Part shown: piece by piece, positions 11,499-23,918 of the stretch | How the letters are laid out: the number at the start of each line of letters is the position of its first letter | How positions within the stretch are numbered: the stretch's first letter is position 1 | Source of the DNA: Theristus sp. LFF4_11 | Lineage: Eukaryota; Nematoda; Chromadorea; Monhysterida; Xyalidae | NCBI GenBank assembly: GCA_030248135.1 | Contig: JASANC010000456.1 | Span: forward strand, 1-64,000 | DNA length: 64,000 nt | Direction: 5' to 3' | Notes under the pieces: model-generated | Told to the model about the DNA's origin: nothing | Databases searched by the model: none | The model's input: only the letters and a program-made list of their open reading frames with translations | Program-made: the position numbers and the translations under genes

Positions 11499-12058
11499 TT
11501 ATACTTGATTTTTTTTTGTGTATTTTTAGCATTATTTTGCTGTTCTTATAGCTTTTTAGCGTTTTAGCTATCTTCTCTCTATCAAATTTCAAAATTTTGA
11601 CCGCCCCCCCCCCAACGTCCCATGGCCCCCCGCGCCCCCCCCCCAAATTTTCCAGCTATCTAAGTATCTATCTGGAAAATTTGTTCCAGCTATCTATATC
11701 GCCCCCGCCAACCCCTCGGCTCTGGAACAACTATGCCACGCCTGGGGGTGTCACTGTACCATGACTGACACCCCCCCTGAAAAATTTTCGCCCCCCCCAC
11801 GTGACGGCACCCCCCTCGAAAATTTGCTTTCGCCTTCGGTACTGGTGTGCTGTGTGCACCCCCAGAAATATTTCTACAATAGTGGACCCCCCATAGCCCA
11901 CGCCTGGGGGTGTCACTAGGGTTGTTTAAAAACAAAAATCGTCATTTTTGTTTTGTTTTTTTTATTCTTTTTAAATTTCAAAGATCAAAGTTGTGCTAAA
12001 TCAATCAGGGAGTTCGAAGAACCACATAAGATATGCAAGCGCCTCCTGAATGTTAATA

Positions 12059-13753
12059 TATCATGCGGATGCGCGAGCGAGCGTAGCGAGCGGAGAGCGC
12101 ATCACGCATAATATGAGCCGTTATCCCCTCGCGCGCTTTTTTCAAATTTGCTCGCTGCGTCCAGCGAGCATAGTATAAGCCACAAACTTGGTACCGTGCA
12201 CACGAAACGAACACCCAAAGTTGTGCTTGGAGCCGCGAAAAAATTTTTATCCGACTACTTTTCACACGCTGTAGACACGAAAAACCTATTCTGAAAACAG
12301 TGTTACTTCTTTCCCTTTGTATTTTTTTTTTTCAGCTATGTAATCAACATGTGTTCGCCCTTTAAATTTTTGCCTGCGACACTTTCACAGTCGAACAAAA
12401 ATGTTCCCTGGGGTAATTCCATCCGGAGATTTTGAAAATCGGGTTAATTTTTTACCCAGACCCTGTTTTTGGGTAAAAAATTGGTCATTTTTAATTGTTT
12501 GGAGGGTTTTCACCTGGTTTTAAGTGTTCGCCCTTTCAATTTTTAGCTGGGACACTTTCACAGTTGAACAAAAATGTTTCCTAGGGTAATTTCATCCGTA
12601 TTTTCTGAAAATTTAGTTTATTTTTTTGCCCGGGCACTTTTTTAAGTTAAAATTGTGCATTTTTGAAAGTTCGTAGCATTTTGACTGAGTATCAGTTTTC
12701 ACTCTTACAAATTTTGTCTGAGCTACGAAAAATAATAGGAAAAAAGTCTAGTCCGTAGTAATTCAATACGCTGATCACGGATTTTGGGTTAGTTTTCTTA
12801 CGTGAGCAACTCTAGATGCTGAATCGTGACGATTTCGGGCGAATCGGCCGTGGAAATTGGCGAAATCGGTCCAGAAACGAAAAACAAGAAAACGGTGTTT
12901 TCCAGAGTAATTCAATGCGCTGATCACGAATTTCGGGTTAGTTTTCTTACGTGAGCAACTCTAGATACCGAATCGTGACGATTTCGGGCGAATCGGCCGT
13001 GGAAGTTGGCGAAATCGGTCCAGAAACGAAAAACAAGAAAAGGGTGTTTTCCAGGGTAATTCAATGCGCTGATCACGGATTTTGGGTTAGTTTTCTTATG
13101 TGAGCAACTCTAGATACCGAATCGTGACGATTTCGGGCGAATCGGCCGTCGAAATTGGCGAAATCGGTCCAGAAACGAAAAACAAGAAAACGGTGTTTTC
13201 CAGAGTAATTCAATGCGCTGATCACGAATTTCGGGTTAGTTTTCTTACGTGAGCAACTCTAGATGCTGAATCGTGACGATGTCGGGCGAATCGGCCGTGG
13301 AAATCGGCGAAATCGGTCCAGAAACGAAAAACAAGAAAAAAATGTTTTCCAGGGTAATTCAATGCGCTGATCACCGATATTGGGTTAGTTTTCTTACGTG
13401 AGCAACTGTTGATGCTGAATCGTGACGATTTCGGGCGAATCGGCCGTGGAAATTGGCGAAATCGGTCCAGAAACGAAAAACAAGAAAAAGGTGTTTTCGA
13501 GGGTAATTCAATGCGCTGATCACGAATTTTGGGTTAGTTTTTTATATGTGAGCAACTCTAGATACTGAATCGTGACGATTTCGGGCGAATCGACCGTGGA
13601 AACTAGCGAAATCGGTCCAGAAATGAAAAACCAAAAAAACGGTGTTTTCCATGGTAATTCAATGCGCTGATAACAGATTTTGGGTTAGTTTTCTTATGTA
13701 AGCAACTCTAGATAGCGAATCGTGACGATTTCGGGCAAATCGGCCGTGGAAAT
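12059..13753 (+). repeat. Composite satellite element, copy 1
   Basis: The order is: a GC-rich head with the hairpin ATGCGGATGCGC...GCGCATCACGCAT (12061-12108), a spacer containing a run of Ts followed by CAGCTATG, two diverged blocks starting GTGTTCGCCCTTT, then about 6.6 tandem copies of a 149-bp satellite (12770-13753). Spacing between successive CTGATCAC motifs is 149 bases. The last unit is cut abruptly at 13753, where the second copy of the whole segment starts. No protein family is recognisable, although a minus-strand frame over the head stays open in several copies. Confidence 0.8.
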
Positions 13754-16095
13754 TCATGCGGATGCGCGAGCGAGCGCCAGCGAGCGGACAGCGCATCACG
13801 CATAATATGAGCCGTTATCCCCTCGCGCGCTTTTTTCAAATTTGCTCGCTGCGTCCAGCGAGCATAGTATAAGCCACAAACTTGGCACTGTGCACACGAA
13901 ACGAACACCCAAAGTTGTGTGCTTGGAGCCGCGAAAAAATTTTTATCCGACTACTTTTCATACGCTGTAGACACGAAAAACCTATTCTGAAAACAGTGTT
14001 ACTTCTTTCCCTTTGTATTTTTTTTTTCAGCTATGTAATCAACATGTGTTCGCCCTTTAAATTTTTGCCTGCGACACTTTCACAGTCGAACAAAAATGTT
14101 CCCTGGGGTAATTCCATCCGGAGATTTTGAAAATCGGGTTAATTTTTTACCCAGACCCTGTTTTTGGGTAAAAAATTGGGCATTTTTAATTGTTTGGAGG
14201 GTTTTCACCTGGTTTTAAGTGTTCGCCCTTTCAATTTTTAGCTGGGACACTTTCACAATTGAACAAAAATGTTTCCTATGGTAATTTCATCCGTATTTTT
14301 TGAAAATTTAGTTTATTTTTTTTGCCTGGGCTTTTGAGTTAAAATTGTGCATTTTTGAAAGTTCGTAGCATTTTGACAGAGTATCAGTTTTCACTCTTAC
14401 AAATTTTGTCTGAGCTACGAAAAATAATAGGAAAAAGGTCTAGTCCGTAGTAATTCAATGCGCTGATCACGGATTTTGGGTTAGTTTTCTTGCGTGAGCA
14501 ACTCTAGATACCGAATCGTGACGATTTCCGGCGAATCGGCCGTGGAAATCGGCGAAATCGGTCCAGAAATGAAAAACAAGAAAACTATGTTTTCCAGTGT
14601 AATTCAATGCGCTGATCACGGATTTTGGGTTAGTTTTCTTATGTGAGCAACTCTAGATACCGAATCGTGACGATTTCGGGCGAATCGGCAGTCGAAATTG
14701 GCGAAATCGGTCCGGAAACGAAAAACGAGAAAAAGAGGTTTTCCAGGGTAATTCAATGCGGTGATCACGGATTTTGGTTAGTTTTCTTACGTGAGCTACT
14801 CTAGATGCTGAACCGTGACGATTTCGGGCGAATCGGCCGTGGAAATTGGCGAAATCGGTCCAGAAACGAAAAATAAGAAAAGGGTGTTTTCCAGGGTAAT
14901 TCAATGCGCTGATCACGGATTTTGTGTTAGTTTTTTTAAGTGAGCAACTCTAGTTACAGAATCGTGACGATTTCGTGCGAATCGGTCGTGGACTTCAGCG
15001 AAATCGGTCCAGAAATGAAAAAAAAGAAAACGGCTTTTTCCATGGTAATTCAATGCACTGATCACGGATTTTGGGTTAGTTTTTTATGTGAGCAACTCTA
15101 GATACAAAATCGTGACGATTTCGGGCGAATCGGCCGTGGAAATTGGCGAAATCGGTCCAGAAATGAAAAACAAAAAAACGGTGTTTTCCATGGTAATTAA
15201 ATACACTGATCACGGATTTTGTGTTAGTTTTTTCATGTGAGCAACTCTAGATACCGAATCGTGACGATTTCGGGCGAATCGGCCGTGGAATTTAGTGAAA
15301 CCGGTCCAGAAATGAAAAACAAGAAATCGGTGTTTTCCATGGTAATTCATTGCGCCGATCACGGCTTTTGGGTCAGTTTTCTTATGTGAGCAATTCTAGG
15401 TACTGAATCGTGACGATTTTGGGCGAATCGGCCGTAAAAATAGCATAGACGAAATTGGCCTAAAAACGAAAAATGAAAAACCTGAGTTGTCCGGGGTTTA
15501 GAAGAATGTGTGACCAACGTATTGTGATTTTGGTCCGACCTTTGGGGCTTATGTAAAAGTCAGAATATTATCTAAAAATGCGGGAGACGCATAGAAAAGG
15601 AGGAATATGGCCTTGTGTAAGCAGTGAAAGACTTGGCTCGACAACGCTTTTCAAGTCTCTGATGTGGTACACACGGATACAAGTACATAAGAGTCATATT
15701 TTTGCGCCGTTTATTTTTTATTTCGGTTGCAAGTGGCAACCCTCGTACATTGTAAACAAATGAAACTTTCACATTTGCTTTTTTCTAGCATTTAGCGACC
15801 TCTAAAACCACTAAAATAACGATCAGACTTTAGATCGCTGACACTGGTTTGCACAAAGTGTATCGCAGAGGCATTGGGCACGCAACGTCTCCTTCTGTGG
15901 CAAAGGCAATGACTCACCGGTTTATCCTGTCACAAGAGTTTGGTAAAAAGGGTGAAAATCAACGGAAGACAACACTTTTTGCACTGGTGCTGCTGTATGC
16001 ACAGCGGTGCGTACGTCAGCAACAACGATAAAGCTACATGCAGCAATGTTTTGCAATCTCTGATGTTTCTGTTTTTTGCACAGAATTTACAGTAT
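13754..16095 (+). repeat. Composite satellite element, copy 2 with 3' tail
   Basis: It repeats the organisation of 12059-13753 (head hairpin, spacer, 149-bp satellite at about 14445-15440). It then adds a tail: a TTATCTAAAAATGCGGGAGA motif at 15567, the AGACTTGGCTCGACAACGC segment, and about 380 bp of unique sequence to about 16095. The tail is matched at 28561-29130. Between 16095 and 16995 I see no further gene. Confidence 0.8.
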
Positions 16096-16995
16096 AGCCG
16101 ATTAAACATGGCAGTTTTTTTCAGGGTGCAAGGAGCGCGCGAATTTTGAATGAAAGAAAAAGAAGTTCAGAAACCAAATTGTATGCCAAATTTGACGCGT
16201 TTTTTTAAATCTACAGGTGTCTCATTATTTAAAAAAATCAGACAGTACAGTCTTTGCAGTTGCGTATTTGTGTGTGTGTGTAAAGAGCTCCGTTTAAGTT
16301 TTAAAAAATGCAAAAAAACCATTGCGCCAAATCTGTGCATGTTTAGTTTGAAACCAGTCGCGCACTTGACAATGCGATTGGAAATTCAAACAAAAAAAAC
16401 TGAGACAACACAGACAGCACTGCGTTGAATGTTTGATTTCCATGCACGGGAAAAACATTGAGCAAGCACATGGACAAAACAATGAACGGCTTATAACTTT
16501 CGTTTCTTCTGTTGATTTCAAATATCCTTTCCAAACACATCGCTCAACAAATATGGACTTTGTAAAATGTAAGAATTCAGTTTTGAAATGCAATCGTTTA
16601 TTGTGCGTTTAATCGTCACTTCAAACACGTCACTATACCGCAATGAGTTTTGAAAATTTACTGCATTTTATGACAAGCCTTTTTACAGTTTGCATAATAG
16701 TTGCAAAGTCGCACAGTTCCCAAGCAGCAAAGCATAAAAAAGCACAGTTGCAAGGCGAAAACGGTTTTATAATGAATGAACAGCTGCGTGATGCTTGTTT
16801 CAAACGAAACGGAATAGATTGATGCGTGTTTTTTCAACACACAAAAGCACGGTAATTGTTCTTGTGCACCATATACTCAATTTGTTATTTTGTCATTTCA
16901 CAGCTGAATAAGATCTCAATTATGCAAATTTTGCAAACTTTCCAACTTTCCAGTTACTGACGGTGTTGCAAAAAAAACAAACCATGAAAACACAA

Positions 16996-18675
16996 ATGCA
17001 AATCATGCGGATGCGCGAGCGAGCGAAGCGAGCGGACAGCGCATCACGCATTATATGGCTGAATATGGACCTGCGCGCGTTTTCAAAATTTAGTCGCTGT
17101 CCTGCAGCAACGAACATACATGCTGCAAACTTGATACTGTGCACACGAAGAGACCTGCCAAAGTTGCAAACTGTGCCGAAGAAAAATTTCCGCCAGACTT
17201 CTTTACGTACGTTCTAGACGCGAATTACCTATTCTGAAATCTTGGTTACTTATTCTTCTGTCTCCTTTTTTTTTCAGCTATGTCATCAAGATGTGTTACC
17301 CCTTTCAATTTTTACCTGCGACATTTTGACAGTCAAACAAAAATGTTTCCTGGGGTAATTCCATCCGGAGATTTCGGAAATTGGGTTAATTTTTTACCCA
17401 AACCTTGTTTTTGGGTAAAAAATTGGGCATTTTTAAAAGTTCGCAGGGTTTTCACTGGGTTTTGAGTGTTCGCCCTTTCAATTTTTGTCTAAAGTTGTTT
17501 CAGAACCGAAAAAAATAGTTTCCTGGGGTAACTTCATCCGTAGATTTTGAAAATCCGATTACTTTTTTGCCCCGAACTTTTTTGGGACAAAAAATTGGGC
17601 ATTTTCAAAATTTTGGAGGTTTTGACCTGGTTTCAAATGTCGCCCTTTCAATTTTTGTCTGAAATTGTTTCATGACCGAACAAAAAAAATTTCCTGGGGT
17701 AATTTCAGCTGTAGATGTTGAAAATCCGGTTACTTTTTTGCCCCGACCCTTTTTGGGCAAAAATTGGGCAATTTTTGTTTAACGTTGTTTCATAACCGAA
17801 CAAAATAGTTTCCTGGGGTAATTTCATCCGTAGATTTTAAAAATTCAATTACTTTTTTGCCACGACCCTTTTTTTGGGCAAAAAATTGGGCATTTTCAAA
17901 ATTTCGGAGGTTTTGACCTATTTTCAAATGTCGCCCTTTCAATTTTTGTCTGTAATTGTTTCGTAGTCGAAAAAAAAGTTTCCTGGGGTAATTTCAGCTG
18001 TAGATTTTGAAAGTCCGGTTACTTTTTTGCCCCGACCCTTTTTGGGCAAAAATTGGGCAATTTTTGTCTAAAGTTGTTTCATAACCAAACAAAATAGTTT
18101 CCTGGGGTAATTTCATCCGTAGATTTTAAAAATTCAATTACTTTTTTGCCACGACCTTTTTTTGGGCAAAAAATTGGGCATTTTCAAAAGTTCAAAGGTT
18201 TTGACATGGTTTCAAATATCGCCCTTTCAATTTTTGTTTAAAATTGTTTCATGCCGAACAAAAAAGTTTCCTGGGGTAATTTCAGCTGTAGATGTTGAAA
18301 ATCCGGTTACTTTTTTGCCCCGACCCTTTTTGGGCAAAAATTGGGCAATTTTTGTCTAAAGTGGTTTCATAACCGAACAAAATAGTTTCCTGGGGTAATT
18401 TCATCCGTAGATTTTAAAAATTCAATTACTTTTTTTGTCACGACCTTTTTTGGGCAAAAAATTGGGCATTTTCAAAAGTTCAAAGGTTTTGACCTGGTTT
18501 CAAATGTCGCCCTTTCAATTTTTGTTTAAAATTGTTTCATGCCGAACAAAAAAGTTTCCTGGGGTAATTTCAGCTGTAGATGTTGAAAATCCGGTTACTT
18601 TTTTTGCCCCGACCCTTTTTGGGCAAAAATTGGGCAATTTTTGTCTAAAGTTGTTTCATAACCGAACAAAATAAT
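16996..18675 (+). repeat. Composite element variant with 289-bp higher-order array
   Basis: The head module (16999-17060) and spacer match the other copies. The array here is different: units starting GTTTCCTGGGGTAATTTCA alternate in spacing of about 118 and 170 bases. This gives a dimeric repeat of about 289 bases (for example 17690, 17980, 18268, 18556). Two unit types differ in TCATCCGTAG versus TCAGCTGTAG. There is no coding evidence. Confidence 0.75.
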
Positions 18676-18824
18676 TAAACATTTTGTTTACTTTTATCAG
18701 TGTTGATTTGTTTAAAATTGTGATTTGCACTTGATCTTCTCCGCCATTGATGATTTGCACCTGATTCGATAACTAAAACATCAGTGTGTTAGGGAAAAAT
18801 ACAGGGTGGCAGGTAAAAGTCAAT

Positions 18825-18985
18825 GAACAATCGTTCATTATTCATTAATCATTTACTATCGGCAAATTATTCATGTGAGTAATGAATAATTTGAAAAATT
18901 ACGTGAATAATGCAATTTGAATAATATATTACTCATTCGTCATTCATTATTCAAATTCAGTGTTTGACGAATGAATTATTCATAC
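18825..18985. repeat. ATTCATT-rich low-complexity tract
   Basis: The motif ATTCATTATTC and its complement recur on both strands through this AT-rich tract, giving strong self-complementarity. Nothing coding is visible from 18675 to 18990. Confidence 0.6.
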
Positions 18986-18989
18986 CATC

Positions 18990-19575
18990 TATAGCACGTG
19001 GTACATGTTCAGGTGCATGTCGGTGTCATGATGACCAAATCGCGTTCTGGGTACCAAAAGTAAAACTACTTTTTAGTTATCCAGCCGACCGAAATTTAAA
19101 ATGAAACTTGACACAGAGCTAGCTATTTCGGAGTACTTTCTGGTGCACCCCCATAATATGCCCCGAAAACGGTTCTAAATTGCTGAAAAACCCCAAAAAC
19201 TAACATTATCATTGGGTCTTTAACCAATAGTTCACACTTGTGAGCAAAAATAGCTCCGCTGTTATGGCCATGAATAAGCATTTCGACGACTGATTCTTGA
19301 GGCACTATTAGCTGGTCTCGTGGGCTTTTGGATGCACTATTTTATTTTATCTCACAGTACACCTGGTTGCAGCACGTGGTACATGTTCAGGTGCATGTCG
19401 GTGTCATGATGACCAAATCGCGTTCTGGGTACCAACAGTAAAACTACTTTTTAGTTATCCAGCCGACCGAAATTGAAAATGAAACTTGGCACAGAGCTAG
19501 CTATTTCGGAGTGCTTTTTGGTGGACCCCCATACTATGCCCCGAAAACGGTTCTGAAGACCCGAAAAAAATGAAA
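18990..19575 (+). repeat. Direct repeat pair around CACGTGGTACATGTTC
   Basis: About 195 bp starting AGCACGTGGTACATGTTC (18993-19190) recur at 19372-19565 with small differences. The second copy runs into an AT-rich stretch ending in ACCAACCCTAGTCAC near 19980, which resembles the end of the hAT-type MITE at 30589-30858. No gene is supported between 19575 and 20396. Confidence 0.65.
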
Positions 19576-20396
19576 AACTGGCTTTAAAATCAGTTTTTTC
19601 AAAAATTCACCTTTTAAACTTCATTTTTAGGGCACAGTATATTAACAAAAAATGTTAGCAGATCAAGGCGAATCGAATGGTTTTTTTATTTTTGTCGTAG
19701 CTTCATTAAAAAGCTGAAAAAACACTATTTTTTTAAAGGGTCCAAAAACGGTTTTTGGCCATTTTTGGGTCCTAAATGACTTAGAATCAAAAAATAAATG
19801 TGATTTTCCGAATCAGCGCGTCAAGACGGTCAGAATGATGTATGATTTGTCTAAATTGGAAAAACTTTGCATTCTAGTGCCTAGAGGAAATCGCTATTCT
19901 GAAAAATCGGGTCTTAAAACGGAAAAGAAACCGTTTTTTCTGGTAATATAAAAAACCGATTTTTTACCAACCCTAGTCACAGACAAACACAAGCGTGCAC
20001 GTAAGACCAATTCATGCACAACGTATATGTATATCCGGCACGTCACGGCACGTCATGTATGAATGCGTATATAAACGAGCACGTGTTCTGAAGATACCTT
20101 GACGTGCCGGATTGCTGTCTTTTGTATCATGAATGAAGACGTGCCTTAAAAATGAATTGGCCTATACAATATGACGGCAGTGCGCGTGTCAGCCTGTGCG
20201 TTGTGGCTGTGTAACATTACTGTGTATGACTCAAGTGGTTCGAGAGAGAGGCACATCACTGATGAGGCCACCCCTCTTGCATATGATGTTGCCAGGCTGA
20301 TGCAAATTGCTTGATTTTAACAGTTTGCACGATCTTCAGAATGAAACTTTATTCTGCAAAAGATACATAATTTAGATTCATATCACTTCGTTTCAG

Positions 20397-21822
20397 AAGT
20401 GCCCGAGCTGTTGAACGGCACCGCATCACCGTCGAAAGCGTTGATCAAATCGTTGAACCTTGGCAGCATGGCAACGCTGGAAAGACGCATCAAGAAGGAA
20501 CTGGAGGCACATGGCTTCCTGGATGATGAGGCACCGGACGAAGCGACAACAAGCACACCAGTGAACATTGCTGTCAGTTGACGTTGATTGTGGTGCTCGT
20601 TGGTGATTACTGTTCAGTTGACGTTGACAGACTTGAGCACCAGAAATACAGCGCAGCAGTGTACGTACAGTGTGATTGTTTAAACCTGTCAACTTTTTTT
20701 CAGAATACAGAGCTCGCGCACGAAGAAAGAACGGCACCAGTTTCGAGTAGACAAGTTGAACCACAAAGCCACTACTGTCATTCAATGTTTCACATGCTCT
20801 GTATTCCGCGAAAAGAGTTACAGGTTCAAACAAACATACTGTAGGCGGATGATAAGAGAACCGGATACAATCTGATCCCACTCCCGCAAAAAACGGAACA
20901 ACGGGATCCGCGCTGATCGACGCGGTAAGTCAAGTAAGTCTAGCCATTGTTGAGGTGAAAACCTAAACACCGACGCGTGAAACATCTGCTGCGTTGTGGT
21001 GGTGTGTTTCATGAACCAAAAAGTCAAACACATTGGTGTGAATCAGCAGAACTCTACAGTTGTTTTTTAAGCTACTTTTGTTCGCAGAATGCCCACTAAA
21101 GCGAGATGTCGTCGTCATGTTATCTGTGTGTGTCAAGTGACCTTGATGCCTATATAGATCCCACAGGGTCACACAGGCAGTTTTCAGTTGCCGCATCAAA
21201 CTTGAAACTATGTTTTCCTGCGTTTACAAACACGGAACCAAAAAAAGTGATTAACATGTGGTGTGCAAGATCATTGTATGGACAACAGCAAACAAAGTAC
21301 ACGTGTTTGTTTAATGTTGCAGAATGACGACGAAGTGACGAGAGAACTGGTGCAGCGACAGCGTGAGCTGCGTTCGTTGACTGAGTGCAACCGTGATCGG
21401 TTGGGTGCACTGTTGGCGACAGCGAAGCAAGCGATTGCCGAGCACGAAGTGCAGCAACAAGTCGACAATGCTGACCGCACGGTACGCTCGCTTCGGCTGC
21501 TCAGTGCGCGCAGTTGCACTGCTGATGGTGTGCTATGACTTTGCACAATTGCCCACAACGGCACAGCACAACCGCAGTTCACAATGTTCACCGCAGTTTG
21601 TTTTGTCTGACGTGTTCTCTTTCAGCGTTGTGAACACGCTAATAATGTTCCCTAGTCACGTCATTTCAGATCGAGCAACTGTACAAACGATTCTACAGTT
21701 TGGTGCCAAAGCGTAAGCCGCAGTCGAAGAAGGAGCGCGACCAGCTGGCTGCAGCGTTACGAAACCGCAGGGAGCTCGCTGAGGAACTTGAATCTGTCAG
21801 GGTGCAGCACAAGAGCACCTAA
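20397..21822 (+). CDS. TADA3: Transcriptional adapter 3, C-terminal exons only
   Basis: Three exons are visible: 20397-20560, 21323-21481 and 21670-21822 (stop TAA). Together they encode about 158 residues covering the Ada3 domain: MATLERRIKKELEAHGFL, then DDEVTRELVQRQRELRSL, then KPQSKKERDQLAAALRNR. Order and spacing follow animal TADA3. The protein links GCN5-type acetyltransferase modules in SAGA/ATAC complexes in the nucleus. The first exon starts with two bases of a split codon, so upstream exons must exist. None was found between the lectin gene and here, an interval filled with repeats. AATAAA at 22807-22812 is a possible polyadenylation signal. Confidence 0.9.
20660..20843. repeat. 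Small inverted-repeat MITE in TADA3 intron
   Basis: The left arm GTTTAAACCTGTCAAC...CAGAATACAGAGCT is mirrored by AGCTCTGTATTCC-like sequence and GTTACAGGTTCAAACAAACA on the right (20790-20840; the right arm reads CTCTGTATTCC). Related copies lie at about 38826-38880 and 58855-59015. Confidence 0.6.
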
Positions 21823-23918
21823 GATGAGCGTGTCTGCAGTGTCGTTTGAAAAGAAATTTGTACAGTTGTATCGGAACTCTGGGCACCCGGCTCAAAGCTC
21901 ATTGCGTCGGAAATTGGCTGCCCCTATTTTATCAGTTGAATCAATTATTTACGAACCCGTCAGGTGGACAGTGATTCTTTGGTAACATGATCGCAGTGTG
22001 TGATGCCTCCCAGAGTTTTGGCAATGGGCAATGTATTGTAAACATTGTATCTGTATCATTGTGTGATTGTCCAATTGCAACCATTTTGCCACATTTTGCA
22101 TGACATAAAACCGCAGATCATGCACGCTACCGAAGATTGTATTTTTTTGATTTATTATGTTCAACAACAGAATTTTGCAATGCAAAATGTTGCTGTTCAA
22201 ATGTCAACTTATTTTTGGCTTCGCGGAATTGATCAAAATCTCGTTTTTTTCTTTTGTTCATCAGTCCCCAGTTGTGTTGCGTGTGCAATTGTGTCCTGTG
22301 TTGAACGTTCATTTTTACATGATATATGATGTCAGTTTCTTTTTTTGTCGTATGGTATTTTACGTTTTGTTGTTTTCATCCAACTACACTGTGACACCAA
22401 TTTGCGTTCTACGCTCTTGCACAAAATTTGACGTGTTTTTTCATGTCTGTTTAAAGTCATTCGATTTATCGAGCAACTGTTCATCGAATGTTAGGTTTCT
22501 CGTTTTGATGTGATTCTTTACATCAGTGTTTGTGGCATTTTTATTTTTATGATTCAATTTATCTCGCGAACTGGTTGAGAAAAAGCTTTGAAAAGCGCAC
22601 GATGAGGATTTGTTCAATGTTTGCTACAATTTTTTTGTGGTTTATCGGGTGGTCTCTTGTTTCAATGAATAAGCTTGCACAACTCAGTTTCCATTTTTTT
22701 CGTTTTCGTGAAACTGGAGTTTCAGCATTTGGTAACTTGTGCTTATTTATTGTTGTTTTATTTATGTCCGTTTGTTTTATAAATATAATATAATATAAAT
22801 ATCATCAATAAATCATGTGTTCGTTTGTACAGGGTGAACCAAAAAAGTGCAAATTTAAAATGCTCGTATTCGCCACCAGTGGAAAATATATATATATAAT
22901 TTGGAATACTTATAGAATTTATGCCTTCTTCTTATGTATTCGAATTTCAGCTGAAAACAGTGATCCAAATAAGCTGCAGTCGACAAAATACAAAGAGTTG
23001 TGTTTTGACTGCGAACGAGAGCTGCTCTGGACAAACTTCCTTCAAGTTGTCATGTTTTTTTAGTACCAGACTGTTTTATCGTTGTTTCAGAGCTCTTCAT
23101 AACTTAGTTTGCTCAATGTGGTCGCCGTTGTGTAAGTGAGTGTCTTAAACGATCGGCCCACTGTCCGTCGAAGGTTTCCCGTAAAAACCGTCGTTGTTCC
23201 TAGCATCACTGTGGTCTGGTGTTACTTGTTTTTAAACTTTGTTTTAAAAAATTGAAAAATCTTGCTGACTACCACAGGATAAACAGCGGATCAGCTATTG
23301 TCTTTTTTCTAAGTTCTGCCATCAATGACGGTAAATCAGTCCTATGTTTTTCAGCATAACCCCCAAATATTGGTAGTTTTGTGTGTGTGTGTACAGACAA
23401 TTTTCAGCTCAATATCTCGTACTGGTGACGAAAACGAGTCATTTTAAATGGACACTTTGGTCCACCCTGTGGTGAACCACCGCGACCGCGCCACTCGCTT
23501 TTCTTTACCACTCTGCATTTCACCAGTTAACTGTGCGTCATCTAGATAAATCGCATCAAAAACTCAATCCTGTAAAAAAGTTGCATTGCCACAGCGTACA
23601 CTGATTCCCCCATTTTCCTAAATTCAATTCATCGACGGATACAAACAAATTTAAAAAGAACAGCAATGAATATCACTGAGCAGAAAGCTGTTCCAATGGT
23701 GGCTGAAGATCAGCAAAAAAAAAAACTACAAGCTCAATTTTGTACAAAAACAAATTCTAGGCTACGATTTACCAATCAATCCATTGCATTACCCCAAAAA
23801 TGTAGTAACTAAGCAAACAAACATGATACAACAGAACAGATCTACGATAATGTGCGAAAAACCGGACAAACAAGATGAGCACATTTCATCTTCCTGACTT
23901 TGCTAAACGTTGCACAGA
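21823..23918. other. TADA3 3' flank, no further gene recognised
   Basis: The stretch is T-rich with several open frames up to about 118 codons, none showing a known domain. It probably includes the TADA3 3' UTR up to AATAAA at 22807-22812. A poorly defined segment near 22830-23475 starts and ends with CAGGGTGAACCAAA / TTTGGTCCACCCTG, which are inverted repeats and suggest another DNA element of about 640 bp. Confidence 0.5.
22829..23473. mobile_element. Putative DNA element bounded by CAGGGTG inverted ends
   Basis: The left end reads ACAGGGTGAACCAAAAAAGTG and the right end reads ACTTTGGTCCACCCTGTG, which pair as terminal inverted repeats. The interior has no transposase signature. Similar CAGGGTGGC starts occur at 2082 and 18804. 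Such ends are common among mariner-like and other TIR elements, so the family is not assigned. Confidence 0.45.

Noticed and set aside
12061..12265. Conserved minus-strand frame over the head module as a gene
   Set aside because: Only three copies could be compared, one further copy has lost colinearity, and DNA-level hairpin conservation explains the similarity.
16150..16593. Open frames of 92-99 codons on both strands
   Set aside because: Low-complexity composition, overlapping frames, no splice context and no recognisable motif.
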